From Geobacter sp. (lineage in GTDB: Bacteria; Desulfobacterota; Desulfuromonadia; Geobacterales; Geobacteraceae): a stretch of 41,991 bases of DNA. Where the stretch lies: contig POSG01000027.1 of assembly GCA_003314535.1 (NCBI GenBank), positions 1 through 41,991 of the forward strand, given 5' to 3'. Under the pieces are notes generated by a model. It did not search any database. It had not been told where the DNA came from and saw only the letters and a program-made list of their open reading frames with translations. The position numbers and the translations under genes were made by a program. Positions 8,322 to 20,665 of this stretch are shown here, one piece after another; the first letter of the stretch is position 1, and each line of letters begins with the position of its first letter.

Positions 8322-8933
8322 TCAACTTTCCCGTGACGGATGGGTCCGGCGGTGTCGCCGGATGTAGACAGCAAGGATGACAGCGCTGCACAACAGCACG
8401 ACCACCAGCGCCTGGTGAGAATAACGCATGATCAGCTCCCTGTTCTGCCCTATGAAGTAGCCGATATAGGTGAGAACAGTAACCCAGATGCCGGCGCCGA
8501 GAAGAGTGTAGAGAGAGAAACGCAGGTGGTTCATGCCGGCCAGCCCCGCAGGAAGGGAGATCAGATGGCGCACCACCGGAAGCATGCGGCCGAGGAACGT
8601 GGATATCTCCCCATGCTTGAGGAAAAAGCTCTCGACTTTGGCGAATTTTTCTTCGGTTATCCATACATATCTGCCGTATTTCAAGAGCAGCGGACGTCCC
8701 AGGTGGCGGGCCACGAAATAGTTCACATACGCCCCGACCAGGCTCCCGAAAGTCCCGCAGAGAATTGCGAAGATGATGTTCATTTCACCCTGCTGTGCGA
8801 GATACCCTGCCGGTGGCATAACCAGCTCGCTGGGCACCGGTATCACGGAACTTTCCATGGCCATGAGCAGAAATACGCCCGGATATCCCATGGCGCCGAT
8901 GGTGGCTACGAGCCAGTCGATCAGTTGCTGCAT
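8322..8933 (-). CDS. DedA-family membrane protein
   Basis: A 203-residue inner-membrane protein of the DedA/VTT family, thought to act as undecaprenyl-phosphate or phospholipid flippases and to support envelope homeostasis. Seen: several hydrophobic segments, the motifs ESSVIPVPSE (near residue 27) and GTFGSLVGAY (near residue 60), and the family motif FLGRMLPVVRHLISLPAG (near residue 113) with its conserved Gly/Arg residues, then a basic C-terminus. The start at 8933 has AAAGGAC upstream; the open frame extends far beyond it but only as an antisense shadow of the next gene. It stands alone between oppositely oriented genes. Confidence 0.93.
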   Translation of the reverse strand: MQQLIDWLVATIGAMGYPGVFLLMAMESSVIPVPSELVMPPAGYLAQQGEMNIIFAILCGTFGSLVGAYVNYFVARHLGRPLLLKYGRYVWITEEKFAKVESFFLKHGEISTFLGRMLPVVRHLISLPAGLAGMNHLRFSLYTLLGAGIWVTVLTYIGYFIGQNRELIMRYSHQALVVVLLCSAVILAVYIRRHRRTHPSRES

Positions 8934-9023
8934 TTTTCGTCCTTTCCGGATGGCATTCGGTCCAGGTATGCATATTAACCGGTTCGCCGCAAAAAGACCA
9001 TAAAAAGCGAAGAGGTCGGGGTC

Positions 9024-10871
9024 GTGAATTTCAAAGAAACAGTCTCGGAAAAGGTTCTCGTGGGAGACGGCGCAATCGGCACCATGCTCTACGCCAGGTG
9101 CGCCGGCATGGAAAGCGGCTTCGAACGACTCAACCTGACCTCGCCGGACCTCGTGCTCGAGTTGCACGAAGACTATATCGCGGCCGGTTCCCAGGTTATA
9201 GAAACCAACACTTTCGGCGCAAACCGGCTGCGCATGGCGCCCTTCGGCTATGAAGACCGGGTCCGGGAAGTGAACCTCCGGGGATCCCTGCTGGCACGGA
9301 AAGCTGTGGCGGGAAAGGATGTCTTTGTCGCCGGATCCATGGGGCCTATTCCCCGCCCTCGCGCGGACGGCGATTCCCCCAAGGACGACGAGATGCTGGC
9401 CGTTTTCCGGGAGCAGGCTGAAGCACTGGCCGAAGGCGGGGTTGACCTGCTTTTTCTGGAAACCTTTTCGGACCTTGACCAGATCCGGCTTGCCCTGAAA
9501 GCCGCCAGGGAAACCGGGCTGCCGGTAATTGCCTGCATGTCCTTCCTGGAGCGAGGCCGGATCATGGGCGGGCTGGGAGCCGAGCAGGTCGCCCTGGAGC
9601 TTGAGTCCGCAGCGGCACACGCGGTCGGCGCCAATTGCGGCACCGGCACCCTGGAAATGACGCAAAACATCAAGCGCATGGCTTCGGTCACCTGCCTCCC
9701 ACTCGTTGCCTACGCCAACAGCGGTTTCCCCGAATACGTGGACGGACGCTACATCTACCGCACCACACCGGAGTATTTCGCCGCCATGGGGCTTGAGACT
9801 GTCCGCGCCGGCGCCAACCTGGTGGGAGGCTGCTGCGGCACCACGCCGGAGCACATCCGCTGCCTGGCGGGTCTGCTTCGCGACCGGGCTCCATCGGCCA
9901 GGACCATCTCCGTGAGCGCAGCCGAAAAGCCCGGGAAGGCTGACACTTCAGTCCCGCAGACCGGCTTCCTTGCCAAATGGGGGCGGGAAACGGTCATAAC
10001 CGTGGAACTTGACCCGCCCAAGGGCCTGGATTGCAGCAGGGTCCTGGAAGGGTGCAGGTCGCTGAAACAAGCCGGCGCAGATGCCATAAACCTTGCGGAA
10101 AATCCCCTGGCCAGGGTGCGGGTCGGCAACATTGCGCTGGCCGACCTCATCCAGCGGGAGGTGGGCATCGAGGTCATCGTGCACATCACCTGCCGCGACC
10201 GGAACCTGATCGGCCTTCAGTCTGACCTGATGGGAGCCAGCCTGCTGGGCATCCGCTCCATTCTTGCCGTTACCGGCGACCCGGCCGGAATGGGCGAACA
10301 GTCCGGCGCTTCGTCGGTGTTCGACCTGAATTCCATCGGGCTCATCGGGCTTCTCCGCGACCTGAACAACGGCCTGAACGGCGCCGGAAATCCCATCGAC
10401 CGGGGCGCCGGTTTCACCATCGGGGCCGCATTCAATCCAAACGTCCGCAACATGGAAGCGCAGGTGGCAAGGCTTGAGAAAAAAATCGCGAACGGCGCGG
10501 TGTTTGTGCAGACCCAGCCTCTTTTCGAGCCGGAAAGGCTGGAAACAATGCTGTCGCTGACGGAGGACCTGGGGATTCCCGTTCTGCCCGGAATCCTGCC
10601 CCTTCTCAGCGAGCGTAACACGGAATTTCTGCACAACGAAGTCCCGGGCATCAACATTCCCGACGATATACGGTTGAGGATGCGCGGCAAAACCGGGGAG
10701 GCAGGGGTGCGGGAAGGGCTTGCCATCGCCAGGGAATTCATAGACACGGCCCGTCCGAAAGTGGGGGGATTCTACATTATTCCACCATTCGCCAAACATG
10801 CCGTTGCAGCGGAACTTGTCAGATACATCAGAAAGGGATACCAGCCCGCCGAGGAGGAAACCGGGATATGA
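9024..10871 (+). CDS. Bifunctional homocysteine S-methyltransferase / methylenetetrahydrofolate reductase (YitJ type)
   Basis: A 615-residue fusion. Residues about 5-290 form a homocysteine-binding TIM barrel with the zinc cysteines in GANCGTG (near residue 198) and VGGCCGTT (near 270). Residues about 315-605 form a MetF-like flavin reductase (ETVITVELDPPKG, VTGDPAG). The order matches Bacillus YitJ. It should reduce methylene-THF and supply or transfer methyl groups to homocysteine in methionine synthesis; it lacks the B12 domain of MetH. The start is GTG at 9024 with GAGG upstream. It overlaps the next gene by 4 bp (ATGA), so the two are translationally coupled. No SAM riboswitch is visible in the short leader. 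Confidence 0.93.
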   Translation: MNFKETVSEKVLVGDGAIGTMLYARCAGMESGFERLNLTSPDLVLELHEDYIAAGSQVIETNTFGANRLRMAPFGYEDRVREVNLRGSLLARKAVAGKDVFVAGSMGPIPRPRADGDSPKDDEMLAVFREQAEALAEGGVDLLFLETFSDLDQIRLALKAARETGLPVIACMSFLERGRIMGGLGAEQVALELESAAAHAVGANCGTGTLEMTQNIKRMASVTCLPLVAYANSGFPEYVDGRYIYRTTPEYFAAMGLETVRAGANLVGGCCGTTPEHIRCLAGLLRDRAPSARTISVSAAEKPGKADTSVPQTGFLAKWGRETVITVELDPPKGLDCSRVLEGCRSLKQAGADAINLAENPLARVRVGNIALADLIQREVGIEVIVHITCRDRNLIGLQSDLMGASLLGIRSILAVTGDPAGMGEQSGASSVFDLNSIGLIGLLRDLNNGLNGAGNPIDRGAGFTIGAAFNPNVRNMEAQVARLEKKIANGAVFVQTQPLFEPERLETMLSLTEDLGIPVLPGILPLLSERNTEFLHNEVPGINIPDDIRLRMRGKTGEAGVREGLAIAREFIDTARPKVGGFYIIPPFAKHAVAAELVRYIRKGYQPAEEETGI

Positions 10872-11281
10872 AAATACGCATCGTTGTCCTTTTGTCCGCA
10901 ATAGCCCTGCTGGGCGCTTGCGCAGCTATGAGGAACCAGAACGCCAGTGATGATTTTCAGCAGTCGAGCACTACGTACAACCGCATGATCCGTTGGGATG
11001 AGATGGAAGCCGCCCAGTGGGCATTCCCCACCGAACAGCTCCGGGAGGAGTTCGGCCGCAGGGTGGATTCTGCAAAGGGAGTGAAAATAACCGATTTCCG
11101 GGTCAAGAGCACGGCATGCTTACCTGAAAAGGGAGAGGCCACCGTCATTGTCGAGTTCGAATACTACCGCGAGCCCTCATACAAGGTGAAAACGGTCAAG
11201 GATGTTCAGAAGTGGAAATACACGGATGAAAACGGGAAAAAGATCTGGAGGCTGACGACCCTCTTGCCCGAGTTCCCCTGA
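10868..11281 (+). CDS. Small lipoprotein, function unknown
   Basis: A 137-residue protein with a lipoprotein signal peptide: a positive start (MKIR), a hydrophobic core and the lipobox LLGAC, giving Cys17 as the lipidated residue. The mature part is charged, has no recognised domain, and ends with KKIWRLTTLLPEFP. Its ATG overlaps the stop of the methionine enzyme gene, which argues for one operon; a functional link is not obvious. An envelope location is inferred from the lipobox. Confidence 0.85.
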   Translation: MKIRIVVLLSAIALLGACAAMRNQNASDDFQQSSTTYNRMIRWDEMEAAQWAFPTEQLREEFGRRVDSAKGVKITDFRVKSTACLPEKGEATVIVEFEYYREPSYKVKTVKDVQKWKYTDENGKKIWRLTTLLPEFP

Positions 11282-11297
11282 AGCGGACAGCCGCCCG

Positions 11298-11347
11298 GCG
11301 CACCCGCCCCCCCCCACGCCGCAGCATCGGGAGAAAGCCGGGTGCGC
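11298..11347. terminator. Possible bidirectional terminator hairpin
   Basis: The arms GCGCACCCG (11298-11306) and CGGGTGCGC (11339-11347) are complementary and lie between two convergent genes. The loop is long (32 nt, with a C-run) and no T-tract is evident, so the call is weak. Confidence 0.35.
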
Positions 11348-11357
11348 GCTGCACGGC

Positions 11358-12623
11358 TCACCCGTGGCTCAAGGGCGTCATGGTCATGATCTTCCTGGCC
11401 AGTTCGGGATACTTGGCCACGAACCTGAGTTCGTCATCGGTGAGGGGCTTCTGGGTATGCACATTGGCATACCTCACCAGTTCCAGGATGTCGTTCGCTT
11501 CCCTGTCATTCTGGAATTCGATCTCGAGCTTGCCGTAGACGTTGCGGAAACCCTTGATGCCGCTGTATTCGCCGGCAGTGATTTCTCTTCCCGTATCGAT
11601 GAATTCCGGTTCTCCCCTGCCCAGTTCCTCGAAATCGTAAAGCTCGTAATTGCGCCGGTCTTTCAGGGCTCCATCGGCATGGATTCCCGACTCGTGGGCA
11701 AAGGCATTGGCGCCCACCCCCACCTGGTTGATCGGAATGGGCACTCCAAAGGCATAGGAAGCATATTTGGCGATTTTCCAGGCCTTGGTCAGGTCCACAC
11801 GTTCATCGAGCTGGTATTTGCCTGACAGGCCGCTTGCTTTCCTGATCGCCAGGATCACCGAAACCAGGTCGGCATTTCCGGCCCTCTCTCCCATGCTGTT
11901 TATGGCAGTGTTGACATAGGCGTCGACTCCGCCGTCGATGGCGCCCTGGGCTCCGGCAACCGAACAGGCGACTCCGAGCCCCAGGTCGTTGTGACAATGC
12001 AGCTCGATAGGCAGACCCACTTCCTCGGCAAGCATACGCGTGCGGCGGTAAATGGTCAGGGGATCGTCAAATCCCAGGGTATCGCAGTAACGGAAGCGGT
12101 CGGCGCCTGCCTCCTTGGCCCTGCGCGCGAAACGGACCAGGAATTCGTCGTCCGTACGGGAGGCATCCTCCGCGTTCACTCCGACGATTTCGGCGCCGAG
12201 CCGTTTCGCCAGCTCCACGTTCCCGGCCATGATATCCAGGAGATTGGGGAGGGCCGGATTGTCTTCCGGTTTCCTGACGATCCGGCCGCTGAACTTTCCG
12301 TCCGTCATGAGCTGGGATGTGGATATGGAAAGGTTGACGTTCTTCAGCTTGCCGGTGCGAAATGAGTCCTCGATCTCTTCCTTGCGCATGGGACACCAAC
12401 CGCTCAGCCTTATGGGGCTCAACACTCCCATTGCCGCCAGGTCCAGGTTGGCATCGATATAGTTCTTCTCGTGATGGGTATAGGGGAAACCGAATTCGCT
12501 CTGGTGAATCCCCATTTCGTTGAGGTAGAGGTTGATTATCGTCTTTTCCAGCTTGGCGAGGCCGAGACGCGAGGTCTGCACGCCGTCCCGGTTGGTCACG
12601 TCAACAATATAAATCTTCGGCAT
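11358..12623 (-). CDS. Homocitrate synthase / Re-citrate synthase-like acyltransferase (DRE-TIM family)
   Basis: A 421-residue member of the isopropylmalate/homocitrate synthase family that condenses acetyl-CoA with a 2-oxo acid. Seen: the active-site start VTNRDGVQTSR near residue 9, where most relatives have DGEQ; the metal-binding HCHNDLGLG near residue 208; NSMGERAGNAD near 242; and HESGIHADG near 310. The C-terminus is short, so there is no LeuA-type leucine regulatory domain. Relatives with TNRDGVQ are annotated as homocitrate synthase, and to my memory the group includes Re-type citrate synthases of anaerobes; substrate choice cannot be settled here. AAGGAAG precedes the ATG. It lies 136 bp downstream of nikR on the same strand. 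Confidence 0.8.
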   Translation of the reverse strand: MPKIYIVDVTNRDGVQTSRLGLAKLEKTIINLYLNEMGIHQSEFGFPYTHHEKNYIDANLDLAAMGVLSPIRLSGWCPMRKEEIEDSFRTGKLKNVNLSISTSQLMTDGKFSGRIVRKPEDNPALPNLLDIMAGNVELAKRLGAEIVGVNAEDASRTDDEFLVRFARRAKEAGADRFRYCDTLGFDDPLTIYRRTRMLAEEVGLPIELHCHNDLGLGVACSVAGAQGAIDGGVDAYVNTAINSMGERAGNADLVSVILAIRKASGLSGKYQLDERVDLTKAWKIAKYASYAFGVPIPINQVGVGANAFAHESGIHADGALKDRRNYELYDFEELGRGEPEFIDTGREITAGEYSGIKGFRNVYGKLEIEFQNDREANDILELVRYANVHTQKPLTDDELRFVAKYPELARKIMTMTPLSHG

Positions 12624-12759
12624 GATGCTCTTCCTTTCTCGTGTTCATCCCCCATCAGGTCCAACTCAATCCGCCGCAAACGGAGGGTGCGGAAAATGGT
12701 GCAATGTTCCAGTTTACGTTCAAAGCATGCGAAATGCAAGGGGGAACAGGAGAAGAGCC

Positions 12760-13179
12760 TCAGTGCAGTTCCTCTCCGGTAGTGGTCATCACCAGCTTGC
12801 CGTGCTTGACCCCCTTGACTCCGATCAGCTCATCGGCAATCTTTTTCACCTCCCGCGCCTTTCCGCGCACTACCAGCACTTCGAGGCAATTGTGGGCATC
12901 GAGGTGTACGTGAAGCGTGGAGACTACCTGGTCATGGTGGGAATGCTGGTGTTCGGTGAGCTTGTCAGCCAGGTCATGAACGTGATGGTTGTAGACAAGG
13001 GTTACGGTACCCACGGTCTCCTCTTCGCCCCGTTCCCATTTGAGCTCCACCAGCGAGGCCCTGATCAGGTCGCGGATCGCCTCCGAACGGTTCAGGTAGC
13101 CCTTTTCCTCAATCAGGCGGTCGAAACTCTTCAATAATTTATCGTCGATTGAAATACCGAAGCGCACGATTTCTGCCAT
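12760..13179 (-). CDS. nikR: Nickel-responsive transcriptional regulator NikR
   Basis: A 139-residue ribbon-helix-helix repressor with a C-terminal ACT-type nickel domain. Seen: the N-terminal [18 protein letters not shown] and [12 protein letters not shown], which form the DNA-binding fold, and the nickel-ligand stretch [20 protein letters not shown] followed by NCLEV, containing the conserved His, His-x-His and Cys ligands. The Shine-Dalgarno AGGAGGT is strong. It lies 36 bp after uvrA on the same strand. It would repress nickel uptake when nickel is replete; no nickel transporter gene is in the window. Confidence 0.96.
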   Translation of the reverse strand: MAEIVRFGISIDDKLLKSFDRLIEEKGYLNRSEAIRDLIRASLVELKWERGEEETVGTVTLVYNHHVHDLADKLTEHQHSHHDQVVSTLHVHLDAHNCLEVLVVRGKAREVKKIADELIGVKGVKHGKLVMTTTGEELH

Positions 13180-13215
13180 TTAAACCTCCTGAACTGCAAA
13201 TATGAAGCTGCGATG

Positions 13216-16029
<2,814 letters not shown>

Positions 16030-16066
16030 CTGTGTTTGCTGTTCCTTGTCATGCCTTTTCATGCCT

Positions 16067-16132
16067 GTAGGGACGGCCCCCAGTGGCCGCCCTTCACCGT
16101 CACGAAGGGCAGGCACAGGGGCCTGCCCCTAC
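16067..16132. repeat. Palindromic repeat element upstream of uvrA
   Basis: Outer arms GTAGGGACGGCC and GGCCTGCCCCTAC, with an inner stem GGGCAGGC-N6-GCCTGCCC, in the space between uvrA and the Zn-ribbon regulator. The right end overlaps the last bases of the regulator gene. Shared CAGGCAC/GTGCCTG modules suggest the same family as the element at 8241-8313. Confidence 0.6.
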
Positions 16133-16467
16133 CTCTTATCTTTCTCTATACAGTACAGCGGCTCCCTGATATGCCCCTCACCGCAAACCGGGCATTTTCC
16201 CGGTTTCGTCAGGCGGTCCCGCTTGTGGAAGACGAATCCGCATTCAAGGCATTGGGCAGGCGTCACCACGAGCCGCCTGCCCGTTGCGTGAAGCGTCTTC
16301 CTCACATGCTCCAGGTGAGCGTACACGTCCCGTTCAGGAATCCTGACCTCGCCGGAGATCTCCATGGCCGACAGGGGTTCGCGGGAGAGCACAGCCAGGA
16401 TCGTATGGCGTACAGTTTCATCCTTCGGTGACGGGACGGAAGGCTTTTTGGGTCTGGCGCGCTTCAT
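16129..16467 (-). CDS. Winged-helix/Zn-ribbon predicted transcriptional regulator (COG3357 type)
   Basis: A 112-residue protein with a basic N-terminus, a winged-helix region at about residues 18-65 ([19 protein letters not shown]) and a C-terminal zinc ribbon with CLECG near residue 75 and CPVCGEG near 93. This HTH plus Zn-ribbon layout is a known small family, common in archaea and some deltaproteobacteria, with unknown targets. It lies 8 bp downstream of the phosphohexomutase gene and upstream of uvrA, so it is probably co-transcribed. No clear Shine-Dalgarno was seen; it may be translationally coupled. Confidence 0.8.
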   Translation of the reverse strand: MKRARPKKPSVPSPKDETVRHTILAVLSREPLSAMEISGEVRIPERDVYAHLEHVRKTLHATGRRLVVTPAQCLECGFVFHKRDRLTKPGKCPVCGEGHIREPLYCIEKDKR

Positions 16468-16475
16468 ACCGATTT

Positions 16476-17885
16476 CTATACACCGGCGATTTCCCGCCCT
16501 GCGCGAAGGAGCTCCTCGACAACCTCCGGGCTTTCAGCTTCACTGTACAGCCGGAGCACCGGCTCGGTTCCGGACGGCCGGACAAGCAGCCAGGACCCGT
16601 CGGTGAAGATATACTTGAAGCCGTCCAGCAGGTTCTCCCTTGCCACCGTGCGGGAACCGACCTTTCCAACCCCTCCGGCTTTGAGCTGTTCGATCAGCCG
16701 TTCCCTGGCCTGTTTGCTGATGGGGAGATCGATCCGCCGGTAGTGGAAATTCCCGATCTCGTCCATGATGTCGTTGAGGAGCCGGCGCAGACCCTTGCCG
16801 GTCATTGCCATGGCCTCGAGAAGGAGCAGGCCCATGAGAATGCCGTCCCGCTCCGGGATATGCCCCTTGACCCCCAGCCCCCCGGCCTCCTCGCCCCCCA
16901 TGAGGATGTCGTGCTCCAGCATCAACTCGCAAACGTGCTTGAAGCCGATGGGAGTCTCAAACAACTCGAGGCCGTACCTGTCGCAAAGCAGATCGACCAT
17001 GCGGGTCGTGGAAACTGTCTTCGCAACCCCACCCCGCATCCCCCTTCGCTCATGCAGGTGGCGCAGAATCACGGCAAAAATCATCTGGGGGGAAAAGAAA
17101 TCCCCGTTTTCGTCCACCGCGGCGATGCGGTCCGCGTCACCGTCCAGCGCAAGGCCGACCCGGAACGGCCCTCCCCTCACAAGGGAGCAAAGCTCGGACA
17201 GATGCTGTTGAGTCGGCTCCGGCGGCACACCGCCGAAATACGGGTTCTCCTCGGCATGGATCTCGGCAGATCCGGGCAGGAGCCTGGCGAAAAAGCCGGA
17301 TCCTGCGCCATGCATGGGATCGACAATCAAGGGAATTGCCGCGGCACGGATAAGCTCCAGGTCCACATAGCGGGCAAGCTGCCGCAAATACGACTCGCCT
17401 GCGTCGAAATACCGTATCCGGCCATCCGACACGGCTTCGCTCAATTCGGTCTCACAGATCCCGCGTCCGGAGGAAATGTTTCCGTCGATCATTTCTTCCA
17501 GCGCCCTGGTCGTGGACGGGCGGGCAGGGCCACCGAATCGCTCCTTCAGCTTGAAGCCGTTGTATTCGGGGGGGTTGTGGCTGGCGGTTATCATGACACC
17601 TCCGCCTGCTCCAGAATCCCGCACCGCCCAGGAAACGGCCGGGGTCGGCACATGGCTGTCGGCCAATTTCGCCTTTATTCCGTTGCCGGCCGCCACCTCG
17701 GCCACCCGTTCGGCAAAAAGGCGGGAAAGGAATCTCCTGTCATAGCCGATGACCAACCCCTTTTCAGCCAGGCCGCAGGTATGCAGATAATCCATCGTCC
17801 CCTGGGCAACCAGCGACAGGTTGTCGAATGTAAAGTCCTTCGCGATGACTCCGCGCCACCCGTCGGTTCCGAAGTTTATCCGCAC
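16476..17885 (-). CDS. Phosphoglucomutase/phosphomannomutase family protein
   Basis: A 469-residue alpha-D-phosphohexomutase that moves phosphate between C1 and C6 of hexoses. Seen: the N-terminal FGTDGWRG, the phosphoserine loop ITASHNPPEYNGFK near residue 100, the metal-binding LDGDADRIA near residue 243, the sugar-binding GGEEAGG near 320, and the phosphate-binding RPSGTEP near the C-terminus (about 445). All four domains are present. The start is GTG at 17885 with GGGGAG upstream. The precise sugar (glucose or mannose) cannot be fixed. It heads the minus-strand group with the Zn-ribbon regulator and uvrA. Confidence 0.93.
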   Translation of the reverse strand: MRINFGTDGWRGVIAKDFTFDNLSLVAQGTMDYLHTCGLAEKGLVIGYDRRFLSRLFAERVAEVAAGNGIKAKLADSHVPTPAVSWAVRDSGAGGGVMITASHNPPEYNGFKLKERFGGPARPSTTRALEEMIDGNISSGRGICETELSEAVSDGRIRYFDAGESYLRQLARYVDLELIRAAAIPLIVDPMHGAGSGFFARLLPGSAEIHAEENPYFGGVPPEPTQQHLSELCSLVRGGPFRVGLALDGDADRIAAVDENGDFFSPQMIFAVILRHLHERRGMRGGVAKTVSTTRMVDLLCDRYGLELFETPIGFKHVCELMLEHDILMGGEEAGGLGVKGHIPERDGILMGLLLLEAMAMTGKGLRRLLNDIMDEIGNFHYRRIDLPISKQARERLIEQLKAGGVGKVGSRTVARENLLDGFKYIFTDGSWLLVRPSGTEPVLRLYSEAESPEVVEELLRAGREIAGV

Positions 17886-18071
17886 GAGCTGTCTCCCCTC
17901 GACAAGAAAAACAATAGATAGTATCCAGGCAAAGAATCTTCTGACTTTTCGCGTTTCTCTAAACTATTGATTGTCGTCCAGGGGGGGCCGGATTGTCAAC
18001 ATTTTGTTGCCGGATGGCACTGTGGCGGGAATGAAACGGTAAGGTCGCAATAATCAAAGACAGCAGCAGGA

Positions 18072-20600
18072 CTATGCCATGTCCGCAAGCAAGGCAGATT
18101 TGACCTCGCCGAATTCAGCTTCGATATCACGCTGCAACCCGGCAAGATCAGAAAAAACGGCCATGCGGGCCCTGCTCTCAATCTGCCCGCAAAGATCCGC
18201 CAGTTGCAGGGCGCCTACTACGGCACAGGAAGATTTGAGGCTGTGGGCGGTCTTTTCGATCGCCGCAGCGTCTTCCATGGCGATAACCTCATTGAGTGTA
18301 CGAATGAGCTGGGGAGTGTGGAGCAGAAACATGTCGACCACCTTGCGGAAAGCATCCTCCTTTCCGTCACGGCCCAGGGACCGGATATCGGCCAACACTG
18401 CGGCTTCGATGGGCGCCTTGCGCTCGCCGCTGCCCACGATTGTCGTGCCGGGCAGGTTGCCGTGGTCGGGGCTGTGGTCCTTCCGAGACCCGGACTTCGA
18501 TCCCAGCCAGGCATTCAGCATTTCCTTCATGTCTTCCATGGTGAAAGGCTTGGCCAGGTAATCATCCATTCCCTGCTCCATGCAATGTTGCCGGTACCCC
18601 TCGATGGCATGGGCAGTAAGCGCAATGATGGTGGTATGGCCGCCGGACGCATCTTCCCGTTCACGAATGAGCCTGGTTGCCTCTACACCGTCCATCTCGG
18701 GCATCTGGTAATCCATGAATACCAGGTCAAACCTGCCAAGCGCTACGGCATCGACAGCCTCCCTGCCGTTCGATACGATGCTCACCCGGCATCCAAGGGT
18801 TTCGAGTATGGCGCGGCATATCTCCTGGTTGACCATGTTGTCTTCTGCAACCAGTATGTCCCACTGGTGTTCGTTCCGGCACGTGGTCTGTGCCGCGGTG
18901 ACATCAGCGGATTCTTCACCAGGGGGGACAGGCGGCAATTCGCCGCATGCGGCCTTTTCCAGGCGCACGGTAAAGCGGAAGACTGAGCCCTTTCCAGGTG
19001 TGCTTTCCACACTGATACCCCCATCCATCATTTCGACAAGCTGCTTGACAATGGAAAGGCCCAGCCCGGTGCCTCCGAACTTCCGGGTCGTTGCACCGTC
19101 TCCCTGGGTAAAGCTCTCGAAGATGCGGTCAGTGTATTCCGGGGGTATTCCGATTCCCGTGTCCCTGACTTCAAAGGAAATGAGCGCATGGCTATCCCCT
19201 TCATTGACTGCGGAAACCGAAATTGAGATCTCTCCCTGCATGGTAAACTTGACTGCATTACCCACCAGGTTGACGAGAATCTGCCGCAGTCGGGTCGGGT
19301 CCCCAACCACCAAAAGCGGCAGGTTGTACCCGAACGTGTTTGCCAGGGTCATTCCTTTTTTCGTAATTTGCTCTCTGAACAGCTGGCAGACTTCTTCTAT
19401 GGTTTCCCGTATTGAAAATGGGACCTTTTCCAGTTCGAGCCTGCCCGCTTCAATCTTGGAAAAATCCAGGATGTCGTTGATGATCTCCAGTAAAGATTCC
19501 GCGGAAAGATAGGCCGATTCCGCGTATTTACGCTGCCTGTCAGCCAACTCCGTGGCCAGGAGCAGCTCTGTCATGCCGAGCACGCCATTCATGGGGGTGC
19601 GTATTTCATGGCTCATGTTGGCAAGAAACTGCGACTTGGTGATGTTCGCCGCTTCGGCTGCCTCCTTGGCCTTGCGCAATTCGTCTATCGTCCTCTGCAG
19701 ATTTGCATTTGCATCGCACAGTTCGGCAGTCCTTGCGGATACCTGGTCCTCCAGCTGTTCATTGCTTCGCGCAAGCCTTTCATCGCGTTCACGGACTCTT
19801 TCCAGCATCTCGTTGAAACCGCTGATCAGCACCCCTATTTCGTCAGTGCTTTCCCTGTCCACTTTGACCGAGTAATCTTTGTCTCCGGAAACCTTTTTGA
19901 TTACAGCTGCAAGATGCAGTATGGGCTCGGAAATGATGCCCTGAAGCATGCGGGACAGCAGGAAGGCCACCATCGAGGCCCCCGCCATAATCAGTATGAC
20001 GAAGAACAGCTCCCATTTGATCTGGTCGAGCAGCTCAGCAGCGTCTGACTGAATCATGACCGTTCCCAGGTTCTGTCCATTCACCATGATCGGCTGGACA
20101 GCCTCCAGGGTGCCATCCAGGTCCCAGGCGGAATCGGAATCCTTCCTGATATTCGCTATGATCGATTTCATGCGGCTGTCGCGGTTTGCATCACTTTGCC
20201 GGGCAGCTTGAGCAAGGTGGTAGAGGCCGTCGCGGTTGTCCGTTGTATCCGTTGTGACGTTCTGGTTGTTGTGACGGGAAGCTATTTTGGGGGAGATATA
20301 TTCAGCGAAAACCGAGCCGTCCTTTGCTATGATGACAGCCCCAAGTATATACGGCTTCGCGCTGAGCCCGGAAAGGGTATCAGAGGCGGATTTCTGATCG
20401 TAGAAAGCCACTGCCGCGGCGCTGTTCTTGCCGATGATATCTGCGAGGGCTTTCAGTTCCTGCCGGATGCCTTTGCGGAATGAAACGATTTCATTTGCCA
20501 GGAAAGCCAGGGAAACGAGCACCACCACCGTTGCGCTGGTCAACATGATGATCATCATCAGGTTGTTCTTGATAGATGCCGTACGTAAGATATTTCTCAT
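18072..20600 (-). CDS. CHASE8-HAMP hybrid histidine kinase with receiver and HPt domains
   Basis: An inner-membrane sensor of about 842 residues. In order: TM1 near residues 10-38; a periplasmic CHASE8-like domain ([18 protein letters not shown], near 55-75); TM2 near 195-220; HAMP; a coiled coil; HisKA with phosphoacceptor His in [11 protein letters not shown] (near 335); an HATPase with DTGIGIPP and [10 protein letters not shown]; a receiver with phosphoacceptor Asp in [11 protein letters not shown]; and an HPt domain with AHSLKSS (near 785). AGGG precedes the chosen ATG at 20600. It is the third gene after the YfiR-like and TonB-receptor genes, so it probably reads their periplasmic state. 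Phosphate would leave through HPt to an unlinked regulator. No DNA-binding output is fused. Confidence 0.92.
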   Translation of the reverse strand: MRNILRTASIKNNLMMIIMLTSATVVVLVSLAFLANEIVSFRKGIRQELKALADIIGKNSAAAVAFYDQKSASDTLSGLSAKPYILGAVIIAKDGSVFAEYISPKIASRHNNQNVTTDTTDNRDGLYHLAQAARQSDANRDSRMKSIIANIRKDSDSAWDLDGTLEAVQPIMVNGQNLGTVMIQSDAAELLDQIKWELFFVILIMAGASMVAFLLSRMLQGIISEPILHLAAVIKKVSGDKDYSVKVDRESTDEIGVLISGFNEMLERVRERDERLARSNEQLEDQVSARTAELCDANANLQRTIDELRKAKEAAEAANITKSQFLANMSHEIRTPMNGVLGMTELLLATELADRQRKYAESAYLSAESLLEIINDILDFSKIEAGRLELEKVPFSIRETIEEVCQLFREQITKKGMTLANTFGYNLPLLVVGDPTRLRQILVNLVGNAVKFTMQGEISISVSAVNEGDSHALISFEVRDTGIGIPPEYTDRIFESFTQGDGATTRKFGGTGLGLSIVKQLVEMMDGGISVESTPGKGSVFRFTVRLEKAACGELPPVPPGEESADVTAAQTTCRNEHQWDILVAEDNMVNQEICRAILETLGCRVSIVSNGREAVDAVALGRFDLVFMDYQMPEMDGVEATRLIREREDASGGHTTIIALTAHAIEGYRQHCMEQGMDDYLAKPFTMEDMKEMLNAWLGSKSGSRKDHSPDHGNLPGTTIVGSGERKAPIEAAVLADIRSLGRDGKEDAFRKVVDMFLLHTPQLIRTLNEVIAMEDAAAIEKTAHSLKSSCAVVGALQLADLCGQIESRARMAVFSDLAGLQRDIEAEFGEVKSALLADMA

Positions 20601-20665
20601 CTTTTCACCCTGGCGGCGCACTCCGCTCAGTGCAGTTCATTCCGACCCTGGCCAAGTCCCTGGTG

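Noticed and set aside
16428-17921. A 497-codon plus-strand frame opposite the phosphohexomutase
   Set aside because: The minus strand encodes all phosphohexomutase motifs; this is its shadow.
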